A DNA stretch of 64,000 bases from Ditylenchus dipsaci (Eukaryota > Nematoda > Chromadorea > Rhabditida > Anguinidae): positions 186,001 to 250,000 of the forward strand of contig SADC01000002.1 of NCBI GenBank assembly GCA_004194705.1, written 5' to 3'. Position numbers and translations under genes: made by a program. This document shows, piece after piece, positions 11,389 through 22,580 of the stretch. Position 1 is the first letter of the stretch; every line of letters starts with the position of its first letter. The notes below the pieces were generated by a model that ran no database searches, had not been told where the DNA came from, and saw nothing but the letters and a program-made list of their open reading frames with translations.

Positions 11389-12028
11389 TAAGGCCAGCCG
11401 AGCCAAATTTCGGCTTTTCCGGCCGAAAACCGACATTTTTACGGTTTTTGGCTTGACCTGCTATTTTTTTGTCGCATTTTGAAGTCTTCTCTACAGAATT
11501 TCGGATCCTTGTGAGTTCTTGTTTTCATTTTAATACATGACGGTAAGCAAAGTGTGGAACTCTTTCAAGATAGTAGCAATGAAGAGGAGCCCAGTGGAAC
11601 TGTTAATCTATTGTTGGAGGAAGTTTTTTTATCGTTCAATAAATTATTTCGCTGTGGACAAGAGGTCATGTATAATCAAAATAAAACTGTTTGTGTATCT
11701 CCCGGTGTAGGCACTTTTATCTTCTTTTGGTTCACTTTTTTGAATTAACGCTTTTTTAATTTTATTTTTTAGCTGTTCAGAGCATCTTCAGTTAGACAAT
11801 GACTTATGTTAGCCAGGACTGAGAAATGTCTCACAAACTGCAACATGAACGAAAATTCAAAAAAGTCGCGAATTACAAAAAGTTATAAAAATCTACAAAC
11901 CTATTTTCCGCCCCATAACCGATATTTTTTCGGTTTTCGACTCCGCCCGCCGAAAATTTCGGTTTTTGTGCTTTCGGCTCGGCCGGCCGGAATTTTCGGT
12001 TTTCGGCTTTTGGCTAGGCCAGCTTTTT
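11389..12028. mobile_element. Probable MITE rich in CGGCCGAAAA motifs
   Basis: Left end (TAAGGCCAGCCGAGCCAAA) and right end (reverse complement starting AAGCTGGCCTAGCCAAAA) are loosely inverted, and both ends carry repeated CCGAAAACCGA/TCGGTTTTCGG. I could not find a clean target duplication. A short ORF at 11554-11748 has no recognisable domain. Confidence 0.4.
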
Positions 12029-12659
12029 AACGAGCTACCAAGCTTCAGTGAATGGTTTAACAAATGTAGAAATTAGATAAAAACAAAAGTCACTTCATTT
12101 AAACCCCTAAATTTCTACATAGAGTTTGATAGCTCGTTAGAAAGCTGAGATCCTGGGATACACGATAATTGAAAAATTTTGTTAAAAAATAAACGCAAAA
12201 ATTTAGGAAAAAATTTCAATTTCTGATTAGAGGGCATCTTTCAGTGAATTAGAGGGCATTTTCACTAATTAAGGGGAACGATTAAATACCACCCTTTACA
12301 AAATCGTAAGAATTTATTACAAAACGACTGAAAAAGTAATTTACAGACAAATAACAAGAAGCCTGGTTGTACTATTTAACTAATATTCCTACAAATGCTC
12401 GTATTGCCTTTACCAATTGCATGTAATCTTCATAAGCTAAGAAGACAGAGGCTTGTGTAATCCCTGGGTTGTCCAGCGGAAATAATTATAAATGCTATTG
12501 CCCCTCCATTGAACACAACAACAGCACTAATGAATTTGTTTTGTAGGTAAAAGTCAACTTAGAAATAAATTTATTGACAGCAAAAAGCAATCATGTAAGT
12601 ACTTCAATTCCTGGAATGCTTCTCGAAATTGATCAAAAGAGTCTGTTTGGTGTATCTAA

Positions 12660-15600
12660 TTACAAAAGAGGCGAACTGTGCTCATCGACCCCTTCTTCGT
12701 TCACTTCACTCCAGCTGCTGTGACCGTCTGAGTCATTGTCATCTTCTTCCTTTTGTTCCACTTCTTCTGTGGCTTCTGACGGTTCGGAGATTGGGTCAGC
12801 CTCAATAAAATTGCGTTATTTTATTAAAAACTAAATTGATCCAAAACAGTTATTAAACCTGACTTACAAGAAAAGTTTACGAACGTGTTTAATTTAATGT
12901 TTAATCTGGGGTCGGGTTACCAACCACTGACTTAAAATTTTAGCCTTTTAATCCATTTAGCCCATCTCCCGTCAGCATTTCTAGCCCTTTTAGTCCGAAG
13001 GGTTATTATTTGTTATTTTTTTTTTCATAATAAAAAACCGCTTATAGAGGCGGTGTAAATTAAGCCGCTAAACATTTCGAATTTTGAACCGAGCGCTCGG
13101 AAATTTCAAATGTCGAATCGAGCGCTCGACTCAAAAATTTCGAGCGCTCGACAACCCTGTATATTTTGTTGACACCCCAAATTTGTTCAGAATTTAAAGT
13201 TGGATCAGCTTCATAAAAACACAATTTCGAAATTTTTTAAAAATCTCAAAAATCATTTTTTTTTAACTTTTTTGAAAAAAGTTTTTTCTCTTCCACTTCT
13301 GCTTTTAGGCCATTTTTTAAAGAAATTTTGCAATTATGATATACCGTATTTCTTCTAATAAGCGGGCAGTCTCTATTAAACGGGCACCCTCAACTTTGAA
13401 GGCGTATATCTCAGCCCAGAGTAAATATTTTGCAAAGCTGTTTAATGTATTTTCTTAGCTCCCACGAGTTCTACCGATTCCACTTTTTGGATTCCAGTTG
13501 AGCACCCAAAATATCGAGATCGAATTCAAAATTTTCCGATTTTCAGGTGATTGAAAAATAAACGGGCATGCTCGCTTATTAGAAGAAATACGGTATTGAC
13601 GTAGCTTCAGTTGAAGCTCTCTATAACGACTCTCAAGGGACCGGCTAAACCGGGTCGTTATAGAGAGCGTCGTTATAAAGAGCGTCGTTTTGACTTGAAT
13701 GACTTAGCTCAGGACCAAATAGTTCTTTTTTCCGGATCGTTATAAAGAGCGAGTCGGTATAAAGAGCGTCGTTATAGAGAGCGTCGACTGTAATCCAACT
13801 TTTAATACCGCACAAGTTTGTCTAATGCCGCAGAACTGTGTTGTTAACAAAATAGAGCTTCGAAACCATTAAAAAAAATACGAAATTTGAATTGCCAAGA
13901 GTCGTTAAATATCACCTAACAACGTCACTTTTAAATATCACCTACATCTGGAGCATCTTCTTGAAATTTTTCCTCCGTTATTGGCCAACCAGTGCCACTA
14001 TTTTGCACCAAGCATTTTCGTTGCATGGTTAGCGCCAAATCTAATAAACTTTGGTCAGTTGTGCTCCCAGAGCACTTGTCCACTAACATCGTTGGCTTAT
14101 TGAAACAGTTAGTAGTCTAAACTGATTTTTTGACTGTTTTTCTTTTACTTTTTTTGATTGTGAGATTGATTGGCTGACCTGAGTAGCAGGTTGGGAAAGA
14201 TTTTTTAATAGCGGCCCAGATGATTTCAAGCATGGTTCTGACTTTTTCTTCTTGGTCTTCTTTTTGCTGGCCTTAGCTTCCTCCCTTTCAACCTTGAAAT
14301 TTTTATGAAAAAATTAATAAAAGGGCATTCACAATTTCTTATAATTTGAAGATATGTCTAAATTTGAAACTACAGCTCATTCTTGATATAATGGTATCCT
14401 AAAAGTTTGCACCCCGCTAGTTCTCGACGATTGCATTACCTTTAATTCTAAAGTCCTTTTCCAGATGTGTTCCGATAGCCAAGTTCAAAAAATTTCCAGG
14501 ATTGAGATACTTTATGAACACTCACACGCGTCATGCACAACGAAATTGTTGCCATTTCAAAAACCACCGACAAAATTGAAATTTTGGAGCTTTTTTATAC
14601 TGAAGCAGCTAAAGACAACTACCAAATGAGCGGTTTTTAACTTTGCAGTCGAAAACTGAATTTTTGAAAAATTCAACATTTTGAGCAGCAGAATTAAATA
14701 CTACAGTCTGCTCTCGATACAATGCACTCCCGATATAGTGTAACTCTCGATACAGTGTATATTTTTCACGATTTGGTTGGTTAGTTCAAAAAAATACTGA
14801 ACCATACCTTCGATATAGTGCACTCTCGATGCAGTGAAACTCTCGATATACCGTATTCTCTCTATTAGAAGCGCTTTCTCTAATAGAAGCGCACCTCTGG
14901 GCATTTCCCCTACACTGTTTTTAAAAATTTTTTAAACATTGAGACGAAATTATTGGCAAAAAATCGGCAAATGCAAAATTGGCGCTTTGTGGTAAAGACT
15001 ATAAAAAGGCTGCAATTTACGCATTCGCGCCATTCTACTTGACGTGTCAGCGATTTCTTTGTCAATCGCTTGATGCGTTTCCGGTTGTTCAGTCCGCTGC
15101 TTTGCTCTTTCTCTAATATGTAATGATTTCAGCCGAAATGAGCGATGAAGACCGAACTGAAGACGACAGTGAGTCGAACGCTGAAAGCCAAGTATCTAGC
15201 CAAGAATCGTCCTGCAAGCGCAAAGCCTACACAACCGAACAGAAATTAGAAGCAGCCGACTACGCCAAAAGTACAGCAAGAATTCTGCCAGCAAAAAGTT
15301 TCGGGTGCACAGAAACGGCTGTGGTTCGTGGAGGGTGCACTAAGTTTGTTCAAGTTTGTTCCTTGCTTTATTTGTTTGTGCACAAGTAGTAGAATTGGAT
15401 GTTCAGGCACTGGATGTTTGCTGGAACTCGCCAATTCAAAGCCAAAATCTGCGAATTCTACGAGGACTGGATGTTGCACGGCGAGAACGAAGTGACAAAG
15501 GCAAGGAATCCGAAAGCTGCGCCGATGTCAGTCTATTTTCAGTGGATCTTCGAAGCTTGGGACAGCCTTTCGAAGGAGCTCATCACCGAGTCGTTAAAGT

Positions 15601-18600
15601 CATGTGGCATAACAAATTCCACCCATAGGTCTGAGGACGACAAGATTCACTGCTTCGAAGAGAATGGACAGGTGCCAAGCGGTCGACTGAAGCTGCAGCT
15701 GGCACGCGAGGAGAAGAAATTTGTCCGGCCAATGGAAAAAGTAGATCTCGGTGAAGAGGAAGAAAATATTTTAATCAAAGCGATGCGTCTATCGAATTGT
15801 TTGTTTGTCATAATTGTATATAAAAAATTTTTTGCTCTTATGGACCAACCCAATACATTTTCCTCGGTCCCGACAAAGAAAACGACTTTTGATATACTGT
15901 ATATTTTCTAATTTCATTTAAATCCAGTTTCTAAAATGTAAATTTGTCTGTTTTTTAAATTCAACGAATGAGTACTTGAGAAATTACTTTGAACGATAAG
16001 AAATCAATAATCAAGGTTGCCCAGAAGAACCCAATTACTTAATTAGAAAGTGCGTAGAACTACAAGCTCATATTCTCGAATGCTTAAATCTTCTTTGCCG
16101 AGGATGAGAGAACCGAAAATAAATGTAGTGAAGGAAGCGACAGGTGCAGATCAGGCAATTTAAGCCAAAGCAGTGAAGGTGGAACAACCAACTAGCCAGT
16201 GTTAAGCTTAGACTGCGTTTGCTTTTGCCAGTCACCGTATATAACAGAATTCTGATGATTATGCAGTGCTTACCGATGCATTAGACGAATATTTTTACGA
16301 AGAGAGCCAAAAAAATGAGATAATATAAATGTACTTCTGGTCTAACCTTTAATGTATTTCTTAGTTGGTACCATCATTATTGGTTGGTAAAAAAGACGTT
16401 TTTCATTGGGGTTTTCTGTCATTAGCGCAAAACTCTCGATTAAGTGTATACTATTGACTGTTTTGTTCGGAAACCTTCGATATGGTGTACTCTCGATTTA
16501 GTGTATATTTTCCCAATCCCCGGGAGCTACACTGTATCGAGAGTTGACTGTACTCTTTTAAAAACCTAGAAAAGCATATAAAAATGCTTGCAGATCTTTT
16601 ATAGATTTTTTTAGGGTCTTATGTGTTTTTTAAACCGGGTCCTGGGCAGTTTGGACGGGTTATGCCTAGATTAAACTGAGCCGCATTATTAAATAACCAC
16701 ACCAGAAAAAATGGAATTGAAAAACTTTTTTTTTTCAAAAACACTAGGGTTGCGCGCGTTCGTTTAAACGACCGTTCGTTTAAACGATTAAACGGTTTTT
16801 CAAGAGAAATTAAACGAAACGATAAACGGGATCGAGATAAACGGATTAACCGATAAACGGGTCTGCTAAACGGCGTTTAATCCGTTTAATTGTGTAGATA
16901 GAATGACCATCAAATGAACAAATCTTGAATACAAAATTTTCATAAAATATATGTTTCATTTCAAGACAATCCATTTCTGCACTATCGGATACACCTTATT
17001 TTCTTCTAATAACTCACCCTGCTCTAATAACTCACTCCCTCAACTTTGAACCAGTGTTGTGCACTCGTCCTCGTCTTTCGTCCTCGTCCTCGTACTACGA
17101 GGACGAGGACGAAGTACGAGCGGCTCCAAAAACGAGGTACGAGGACGAAGACGAAGTACTAGTCTCAAAAATTACAAGTACGAGGACGAAAACGTGGACG
17201 AAGGGGCAAGGACGAGGACGGAAGACGAAGGGTGAAGACGACTCGTCATAGCTAAAATTTTCATTATTTAATCTTTTTTTTAAAACATAATTCTTTGTTT
17301 TTATGAAAGTTGCTATTATTTGAACAAATTTCTTAATCAATAGTTTTGATTTTCTCAATCAAGCGTTTGCTTTTTTTTCTTTGATCGATTTTTGTAATAA
17401 CGTAAAAAGTGGGAAGCTAACCCACTATGCTACACGTGTAGATCTTATAGAATAGTAGTAATTTTACCTATATAACATCTCCCCTTTTAGGAATATACTT
17501 ATTTCAATGGACTTTAGTGAACCGTTCACCTTGGCTATTAGAATTCAGGGAAAATACCGTAGAAGATATATCCCCCGTGCAGGTTAGTTAATTAGCACGG
17601 CCATGAAATATATTTATTGTTTCAGTGCCACAACCCTTTTTCGCACCTACTTCCTCGATCCCTATTAGTGCAGAATAAGGTGACTGATGGTGTGTAACCC
17701 GTAGGCACACCTCGTATTAGCAGTTAGCACCTTGGTGCAGGGGAACGCCCCGAGGATATAATAGTAAGAAATAGTAGTAAGGGGGATTTTAAATGTCCGG
17801 GACCCATGCGGGATCGAACTTTCGATTGCGCCAATTGTAATAAAGTAAAAAGTGGGAAGCTAACCCACTATGCTACACGTGTAGATCTTATAGAATAATA
17901 GTAATTTTACCTATATAACAATTTTTGACTAGTTTTTTGAGGTGATCATCAACAATGCGTAGATTCTTTTCATCGTCATCCTTAAAAGGGGATCCTTAAA
18001 ACAGGGGATTTATCAGTGGCAATATAGTTGCCAAGTAAAGCCAGAAATTTGAAACCTAGCCTTTTCAGAGATCTCACTTCACAATAGGCGAAGCAATTCG
18101 CAATATACATATTTGTTCATTTTTTTAATAAAAAAGTCAAATCTTGAAATTACTTTGAGGAATTTGCGTTCCGTTGTCCTTTAACAACAAAAATATATAA
18201 CCATTTAAGCAAAAGTCTTATTTTTTTAATAAAAAGTGATTTTTTTGCTTTTTAGTATAAAGTACGAGTAAAAACACAAAGGACGAGAAAAAGACGAGGA
18301 CGAAGACGAGTACGAGCCGATTTAAGGCTCGTACTACGAGGACAAAGACGAGTACGGGCGAATTTTAAAAGTCGGTACGAGTACGAAGTACGAGGCCAAA
18401 AATTTCTGGTACGAAGTACGAGGACGAGGACAAGAAAAATTTAAAATGCACAACACTGCTTTGAACACCCATATCTCAGACCACAGGAAAAATTTCGCAA
18501 AGCGGTTTATTGCGCTTTCTCAACTCTCGCGAGCTCTACCGGTTTCACTTTTAAGAATTGGGTTAAGAACCCCAAAATCTGGAGATTGACCTCGAAATTT

Positions 18601-21600
18601 CCCGATTTTGGAGGAACCAGAAAATAGCTTACCCGGGTGTGTAATTAGAGGAAATACGGTATTCTTTTCGGTTTTTGTGGCAAGGCCGCTCTTCTATTTT
18701 AGCCATTATTGATTTGGTGCTTCGTTTCGTCCTTTTTATTATCGCCTTTCTTAGATAATGGCACCTAAAAAAGTTAAAATTTGCGCCTTCCACAGAGCCT
18801 AATGAGAAAGAAGTTAAGCAAGTAAAAATCAGATGACGAAGAATCCAGAGATGGCTTAGACAGTCAAACTTCGTCTTAACGAAACCTCTGAAGACTAGGG
18901 TTGGCCTCCCCCCGCTTTTTGGGGTGCGAGGGGACATTGCGGGTGGTCAAAGCCTACTGAAGACCGTTAAAAAAGCTTTGTTAAGTTTCGGGTCTCGTAA
19001 AGTCGGGGGTAGACTATTAGTCATTTTCCTAAATCGCTAACCAAATAGGCCGGACATTCCTATTTTGATGCCGCGCCGCTTTGATGCCGCATCAAATTTT
19101 TATTTTATATAAGAAAAGAACTTTTTTCCAGTCTTTGACCACAATTAAGAGTTTCCGGCTCTAGGTAAATTGATCCCTAATCCCCCGATAAATTGATCAC
19201 CTATCAGGTTACACGTTCAAATCCCGGTGGTGGCAAACATTGTTTCTGGACTAGTCACAGAATGGCAAAAATATTTTTAAAACACCAGTAAGCCTCATGG
19301 TTGGTATGAAAATCACCAGTACCTACCCTGGTACTTACGGTATTACTTCTAAAAATCCGAAATTGTTGATTAAGCCTAGTACTCAGGTGATAGTACTAAG
19401 GCATTGCCTTGGTATCGGCACTCAGTTAGAAGTGCCAATGTAACGTTACTTAGATAGTGATATCAAGGTGGTGTCTAGCTACGCAGGTAGTGGTACCCAG
19501 GTGTTTAAATTCAGGTATTAGTATGCCGGTAGTGTTATATTAGACGTGTGAGGACGCCGATGAGACCATGTTTTGGGAGGTACCTATCAAACTGTGCTCA
19601 GGAGAGGAATCTAATTTGAATAGAATATTTTTGATTTACTTTTCATGTAGTTTTGATATTTCATTCATGAATTATTGCATTTGCGCTGGAAACAGACTTA
19701 AAGATCCAAAATTATCGAAAGACATTGAGAAAAGAAACGAAGGTAAGAGTAAACAATCGTATTCTAATGAATATCATCATTTTGCATCAAAAAGGCCGGC
19801 ATCAAAATGGGCGGCATCAAAATGGTCGGCATCAAAACGGTCGGCACCAAATGGCCGGCATCAAAATGTCCGCAACATCAAAACGGCGCGGCATCAAAAT
19901 GTCACGTACCACAAGTAGGCATCGAAAAAAGGTTTGTTATGTTAGATTTTTCATTAAGTCGAGGGTTCGTAAATACGTGGTTTGACTGTATGTTACGTTT
20001 CATTCACTCTTTTGTTTATTGAGCGTTTCTGTTTATCAATAAAATTGTATGAGAATAATGTTTCTATGTGGTTGAATACTTATGTATATAAAATAACAAA
20101 TTAAACGGATTAAACGGCCGTTTAAACGGGTCATCTTCATTAAACGTAAACGATAAACGGGTCTGATAAACGGGTCCTAAACGGCGAACGACTCAGACCA
20201 AATTAAACGAACGCGCGCAACCCTAAAAAACATATTAAAAATAAATGTTTCTTAGGCTGAAAATTCTTGTATCTCATCATAAACAAATAGCTACCTTCAA
20301 CTGCAACAGACGAGTGTTCAATTTAGCTTGGAGAACCTGCTCTTTTATTAAGTGGGTCTTCCACTGAGATATGTTCAATTCAGTTTGTTCTTTTTTCAGG
20401 CGTAAGTCTACCTAAAACCACCAATTCATAAATAAACAAGCCTAAAATATATTCACCTTATCAGCTTCATCTTCCAAACAATTAGTTTGTTGTCTATCTG
20501 TGTTCTGGACACTTTGATTTTTAATAAGTTGTCCATGTCCATCAGCCATCTTTTGTTCTAGAAACTTGTCTACCATGGCTGGTATCATTTTTTCAAGAGA
20601 CTGCTCCATATTTTCACACTTCATGCAGGACTGTGGAGCCATGGAAGGCTCAGCCGCAGAAAAATAACTAGGGTAATTAAAGGCTCTAACTACTGGCTTA
20701 TTGTTAATAATTTTCAAATCCGGCAACGCATAGCCACTGCTCTGGTATTCCGAATGCACTGGCTCAGCATTTTTGTTGCTGGCTCCAGAAGCAGTAGTAG
20801 CATAAATTCCAGACATAGGAGCATTTCCTGGCGACCATCCAGGTGGCGGGTTACTGACCTTTGGATTAGTGCAGGCATACGGATTCATGACTGGATAAGT
20901 ATGGTTATGGTAATATGCAGGTTCTCTAGCCTGTGTCTTAACTGCTGCTGTAGATGTGGGACATGTCATAGGAACATATGCACCTGGGCGATTTTTTTCC
21001 ATGTAGTTAGCAAAAGCAGGAAGGGGATGAGATAAAACCAGTGATTTTGTGAATATGTTGTTGTGAAGCGTGGCTGGTGCGGCAGTGGGTTTGTATGCTT
21101 TCCAGCGAAGTTCCTAAAACAATTATAAATTTAATTGAGAGTATTTAAGTAGGTGGAATGGCTGCCATCTCAAAAGTTTAGAAAAAAGTAAATTTGGAAA
21201 GATATTAACTTTGAAAATCAGTACGTTTCTTGAAACACACTTAAAGTGGCATGGTCTTCGCCGATGGGAATATTTTTAAAAGGCGGGTGCCAGGTTAATT
21301 CAAACGAAAACTAAACTGACGCGATATCGTTTAAATAGAGTAAAGGTTATACTTCTAATGAAAATCGAACTCACGTCCAATTTTGAAGTATCTCTGCTTC
21401 TCTACCACTGAGATACCAAAGCTTTTTAATGCTATTTGTGTTTTCGATTATTTATTGCAATTAGTTACAGTCGACACTCTCTATAAGATACGCCTGGAGA
21501 AGATTTGGTTGGCCTGAACTAAATTAAGACAAAGTTACGTTCTACATAAGATACACTTCCTATAAGTTACACCTAGGGCTGGTCCCGAGGGCTAGAGAGA

Positions 21601-22072
21601 GCTTCCACTGTACTCAATAAAGTCATCTTTGCATTAACCTGGTACTCGTATAAACTCATAAATTCATATAAACCAGGGCTCTGAAATTTGGAAAATAGAA
21701 AAATTCGTCCAAAATAGCGACATTATTAATGCCCGTGGCTATAATTTTAGAAGTCGGTGTCAGTGTAATGCCCAAGGATTTATTAGTTAGGTTGTGTCAC
21801 ATACCTCAAGAGAAGCATTAGAGTGTGGAGTAGAAGCAGTGATACAGAGCAGTTTAGTGTTAACTAGTTGGTTTGTGCCTTGTCGCTTGTTGAACATGGT
21901 GTCTCGGCATATCAATGGGGCAAACGCGTCTGTAATACAACAAGCATACACTATAGATATTCCAATCTGACAAACCCTTAGCAGCACTATTAGAAGCAGG
22001 GAAACGGGTGATGTATGAAAGGGGTGAAGATCCACTCGAGGTTACTTCATCTACTTGGCGGCAATGATACAT
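12660..22072 (-). CDS. Seven-exon gene: GLEBS-like motif, Pro/Tyr-rich, coiled-coil protein
   Basis: Model (minus): 22072-21976, 21929-21805, 21113-20457, 20411-20295, 14292-14179, 14095-13946, 12800-12660. All junctions are GT-AG and all phases agree, giving 467 codons including TAA 12662-12660. Residues 35-82 resemble the GLEBS segment of Nup98, which binds Rae1/Gle2 in mRNA export and mitosis: DTM, TN, TK..CITA, then ASLEELRWKAYK, in the right order and spacing. Unlike Nup98 there are no FG repeats and no autoproteolytic domain. Residues 100-235 are rich in Pro, Asn and Tyr. 240-332 are predicted helical/coiled coil (QWKTHLIKEQVLQAKL). About 338-350 is Lys-rich (KKKTKKKK). The C-terminus is acidic. 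An AG acceptor lies 6 nt before the ATG. Intron 4 is about 6 kb and full of transposons. The product is intracellular, function unproven; a Rae1-binding role is inference. Confidence 0.8.
12900..13158. mobile_element. Damaged hAT-like element (GAGCGCTCG family)
   Basis: The right end (GAGCGCTCGACAACCCT near 13158) and the preceding 'gaggcggtg...aagccgc' segment match the right half of 6486-7054. The left terminus is not clear. Lies in intron 6 of the GLEBS-like gene. Confidence 0.45.
13342..13595. mobile_element. Pogo-like MITE, intact 254-bp copy
   Basis: Ends TACCGTATTTCTTCTAATAA and the reverse complement (TTATTAGAAGAAATACGGTA), with TA at each edge as in Tc1/mariner/pogo insertions. It is the best full-length copy of a family seen six or more times here. 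Lies in intron 6 of the GLEBS-like gene. Confidence 0.8.
13608..13790. mobile_element. MITE with CTCTCTATAACGAC termini
   Basis: Starts CAGTTGAAGCTCTCTATAAC and ends GTTATAGAGAGCGTCGACTG followed by TA. Internal copies of TCGTTATA(G/A)AGAGCG repeat in both directions. It sits 12 bp from the preceding pogo-like MITE. Confidence 0.75.
14704..16550. mobile_element. Tigger/pogo-type element, TIR family CTCTCGATACAGTG
   Basis: Starts CAGTCTGCTCTCGATACAAT and ends ATCGAGAGTTGACTG, TA at both sides. The subterminal regions repeat CTCTCGATATAGTG. At about 14849 sequence starting TACCGTATTCTCTCTATTAG interrupts the left arm, and the arm sequence seems to resume at about 15891 (TACTGTATATTTTCTAATTT). 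So the transposase fragment at 15.1-15.8 kb may belong to an inserted relative. Near 16090-16130 a 'gagaaccgaaaataaatgtagtg' segment matches the C-terminal region of the fragment at 34.7-34.9 kb. Confidence 0.7.
15126..15783 (+). pseudogene. Pogo/Tigger (CENP-B-like) transposase relic
   Basis: The N-terminal part is an acidic/Ser-rich leader followed by KRKAYTTEQKLEAADYAK, the start of a pogo/CENP-B helix-turn-helix. After a gap and frameshifts there is DVCWNSP, then EFYEDWMLHG, and from about 15530 the C-terminal signature FEAWDSLSKELITESLKSCG followed by SEDDKIHCFEENG, typical of the end of pogo-family DDE proteins. The catalytic core between these parts is missing, so it is non-functional. 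It is read in two frames (15123-15340, 15399-15783). Confidence 0.8.
17052..18458. mobile_element. Non-autonomous hAT element with CAGTGTTGTGCA termini
   Basis: Inverted ends CAGTGTTGTGCA and TGCACAACACTG with a perfect 8-bp target duplication CTTTGAAC (17044-17051 and 18459-18466). The subterminal regions are dense GGACGAGGACGAAGTACGAG-type purine repeats, in opposite orientation at the two ends. No transposase. The short ORF at 17054-17251 is only this repeat read through. Confidence 0.9.
17399..17911 (-). repeat. tRNA-derived SINE piece and 70-bp direct repeat
   Basis: An almost identical block of about 70 bp (starting 'gtaaaaagtgggaagctaacc') occurs at 17401-17470 and 17841-17911. Read on the minus strand it contains an A-box-like TAGCATAGTGGGTTAGC, and the second copy is followed downstream by a B-box-like AGTTCGATCCC (near 17815). 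This fits a tRNA-derived SINE with a duplicated head. Confidence 0.5.
19793..19915. repeat. CGGCATCAAAATGG tandem repeat
   Basis: About eight degenerate copies of a 14-bp unit (GGCATCAAAATGGC/T), with two inverted copies at 19065-19105 (TTTTGATGCCGCGCCG...). It is probably the arm of another foldback inside the 3.5-kb element. ORFs here are repeat read-through. Confidence 0.6.
21468..21610. mobile_element. MITE with CAGTCGACACTCTCTATAAG terminus
   Basis: Starts CAGTCGACACTCTCTATAAG and ends GAGAGAGCTTCCACTG, TA at both sides. Lies in intron 2 of the GLEBS-like gene, close to the upstream boundary of exon 3. Confidence 0.65.
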
Positions 22073-22507
22073 ATTTTACTGCAACTATCTACAAAAAAAC
22101 AACTTTTTAACAAAAAAGGTGCATTAATTGAAGTTATCCAGCCAATTCTATAATTATTTCGTTTCAAAAAGTGGTATCCAGTATTGAAAAAAAACACAGG
22201 CGAATCAAATGAAGTCGTCAAAAGTTTTTATTTTGTTGAACAAACGGAGGTGTGTGTATAAAAGTAGAACGAAATGCCAGAAATATCTTTTGCCGCTGGG
22301 AAATAAGGTTTGTATTGCTTGGATATTGCAAGGGAAGGGGCTTGTCATCGTTCTAATTTGATTTGGTTTTACCAGCCTAGAGAAACTACAAGTCAATAAA
22401 TGTCCATCAAAATGCAAGAAATGTCCATCAAACCAAAATTTTCAGCGGATTTCGGCCACTGTGGAGTGGCATTCTAAGCGATCGAAGTTATTTTCTGACT
22501 ATAATTT

Positions 22508-22580
22508 AAAATGTTTCATTCCACGGCTCCCAACTCAAAATTTTAAAATTTTAGTCGGGAGCCGTGGAATGAAGCATTTT
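22508..22580. repeat. Perfect hairpin with GGGAGCCGTGGAATGAAGC arms
   Basis: Near-perfect 30-bp inverted arms around an AT-rich loop. The rest of 22.1-23.5 kb shows no exons; it separates the GLEBS-like gene from the EndoU gene. Confidence 0.7.

Larger units (their letters stand above)
16989..18661. mobile_element. Pogo-like MITE split by a hAT insertion
   Basis: The left part ('cttattttcttctaataac...cctcaactttgaac') and the right part ('acccatatctcagac...aattagaggaaatacggta') join into about 258 bp once the insert at 17052-18458 and one copy of its duplication are removed. That matches the 254-bp intact copy at 13342-13595. Confidence 0.8.
16745..20225. mobile_element. 3.5-kb hAT-like element with TAGGGTTGCGCGCG termini
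   Basis: Left end TAGGGTTGCGCGCGTTCG and right end CGAACGCGCGCAACCCTA are perfect inverted copies. Both subterminal regions are full of TTTAAACGG/TAAACGGG units. Flanking octamers AAAAACAC and AAAAACAT differ by one base, fitting an hAT duplication. No transposase is readable; the bulk is other elements inserted inside it. Lies in intron 4 of the GLEBS-like gene. Confidence 0.75.

Noticed and set aside
17054..17358. Glu/Asp-rich and Ser-rich ORFs near 17.1 kb
   Set aside because: Purine-rich subterminal repeats of the hAT element read in two directions.
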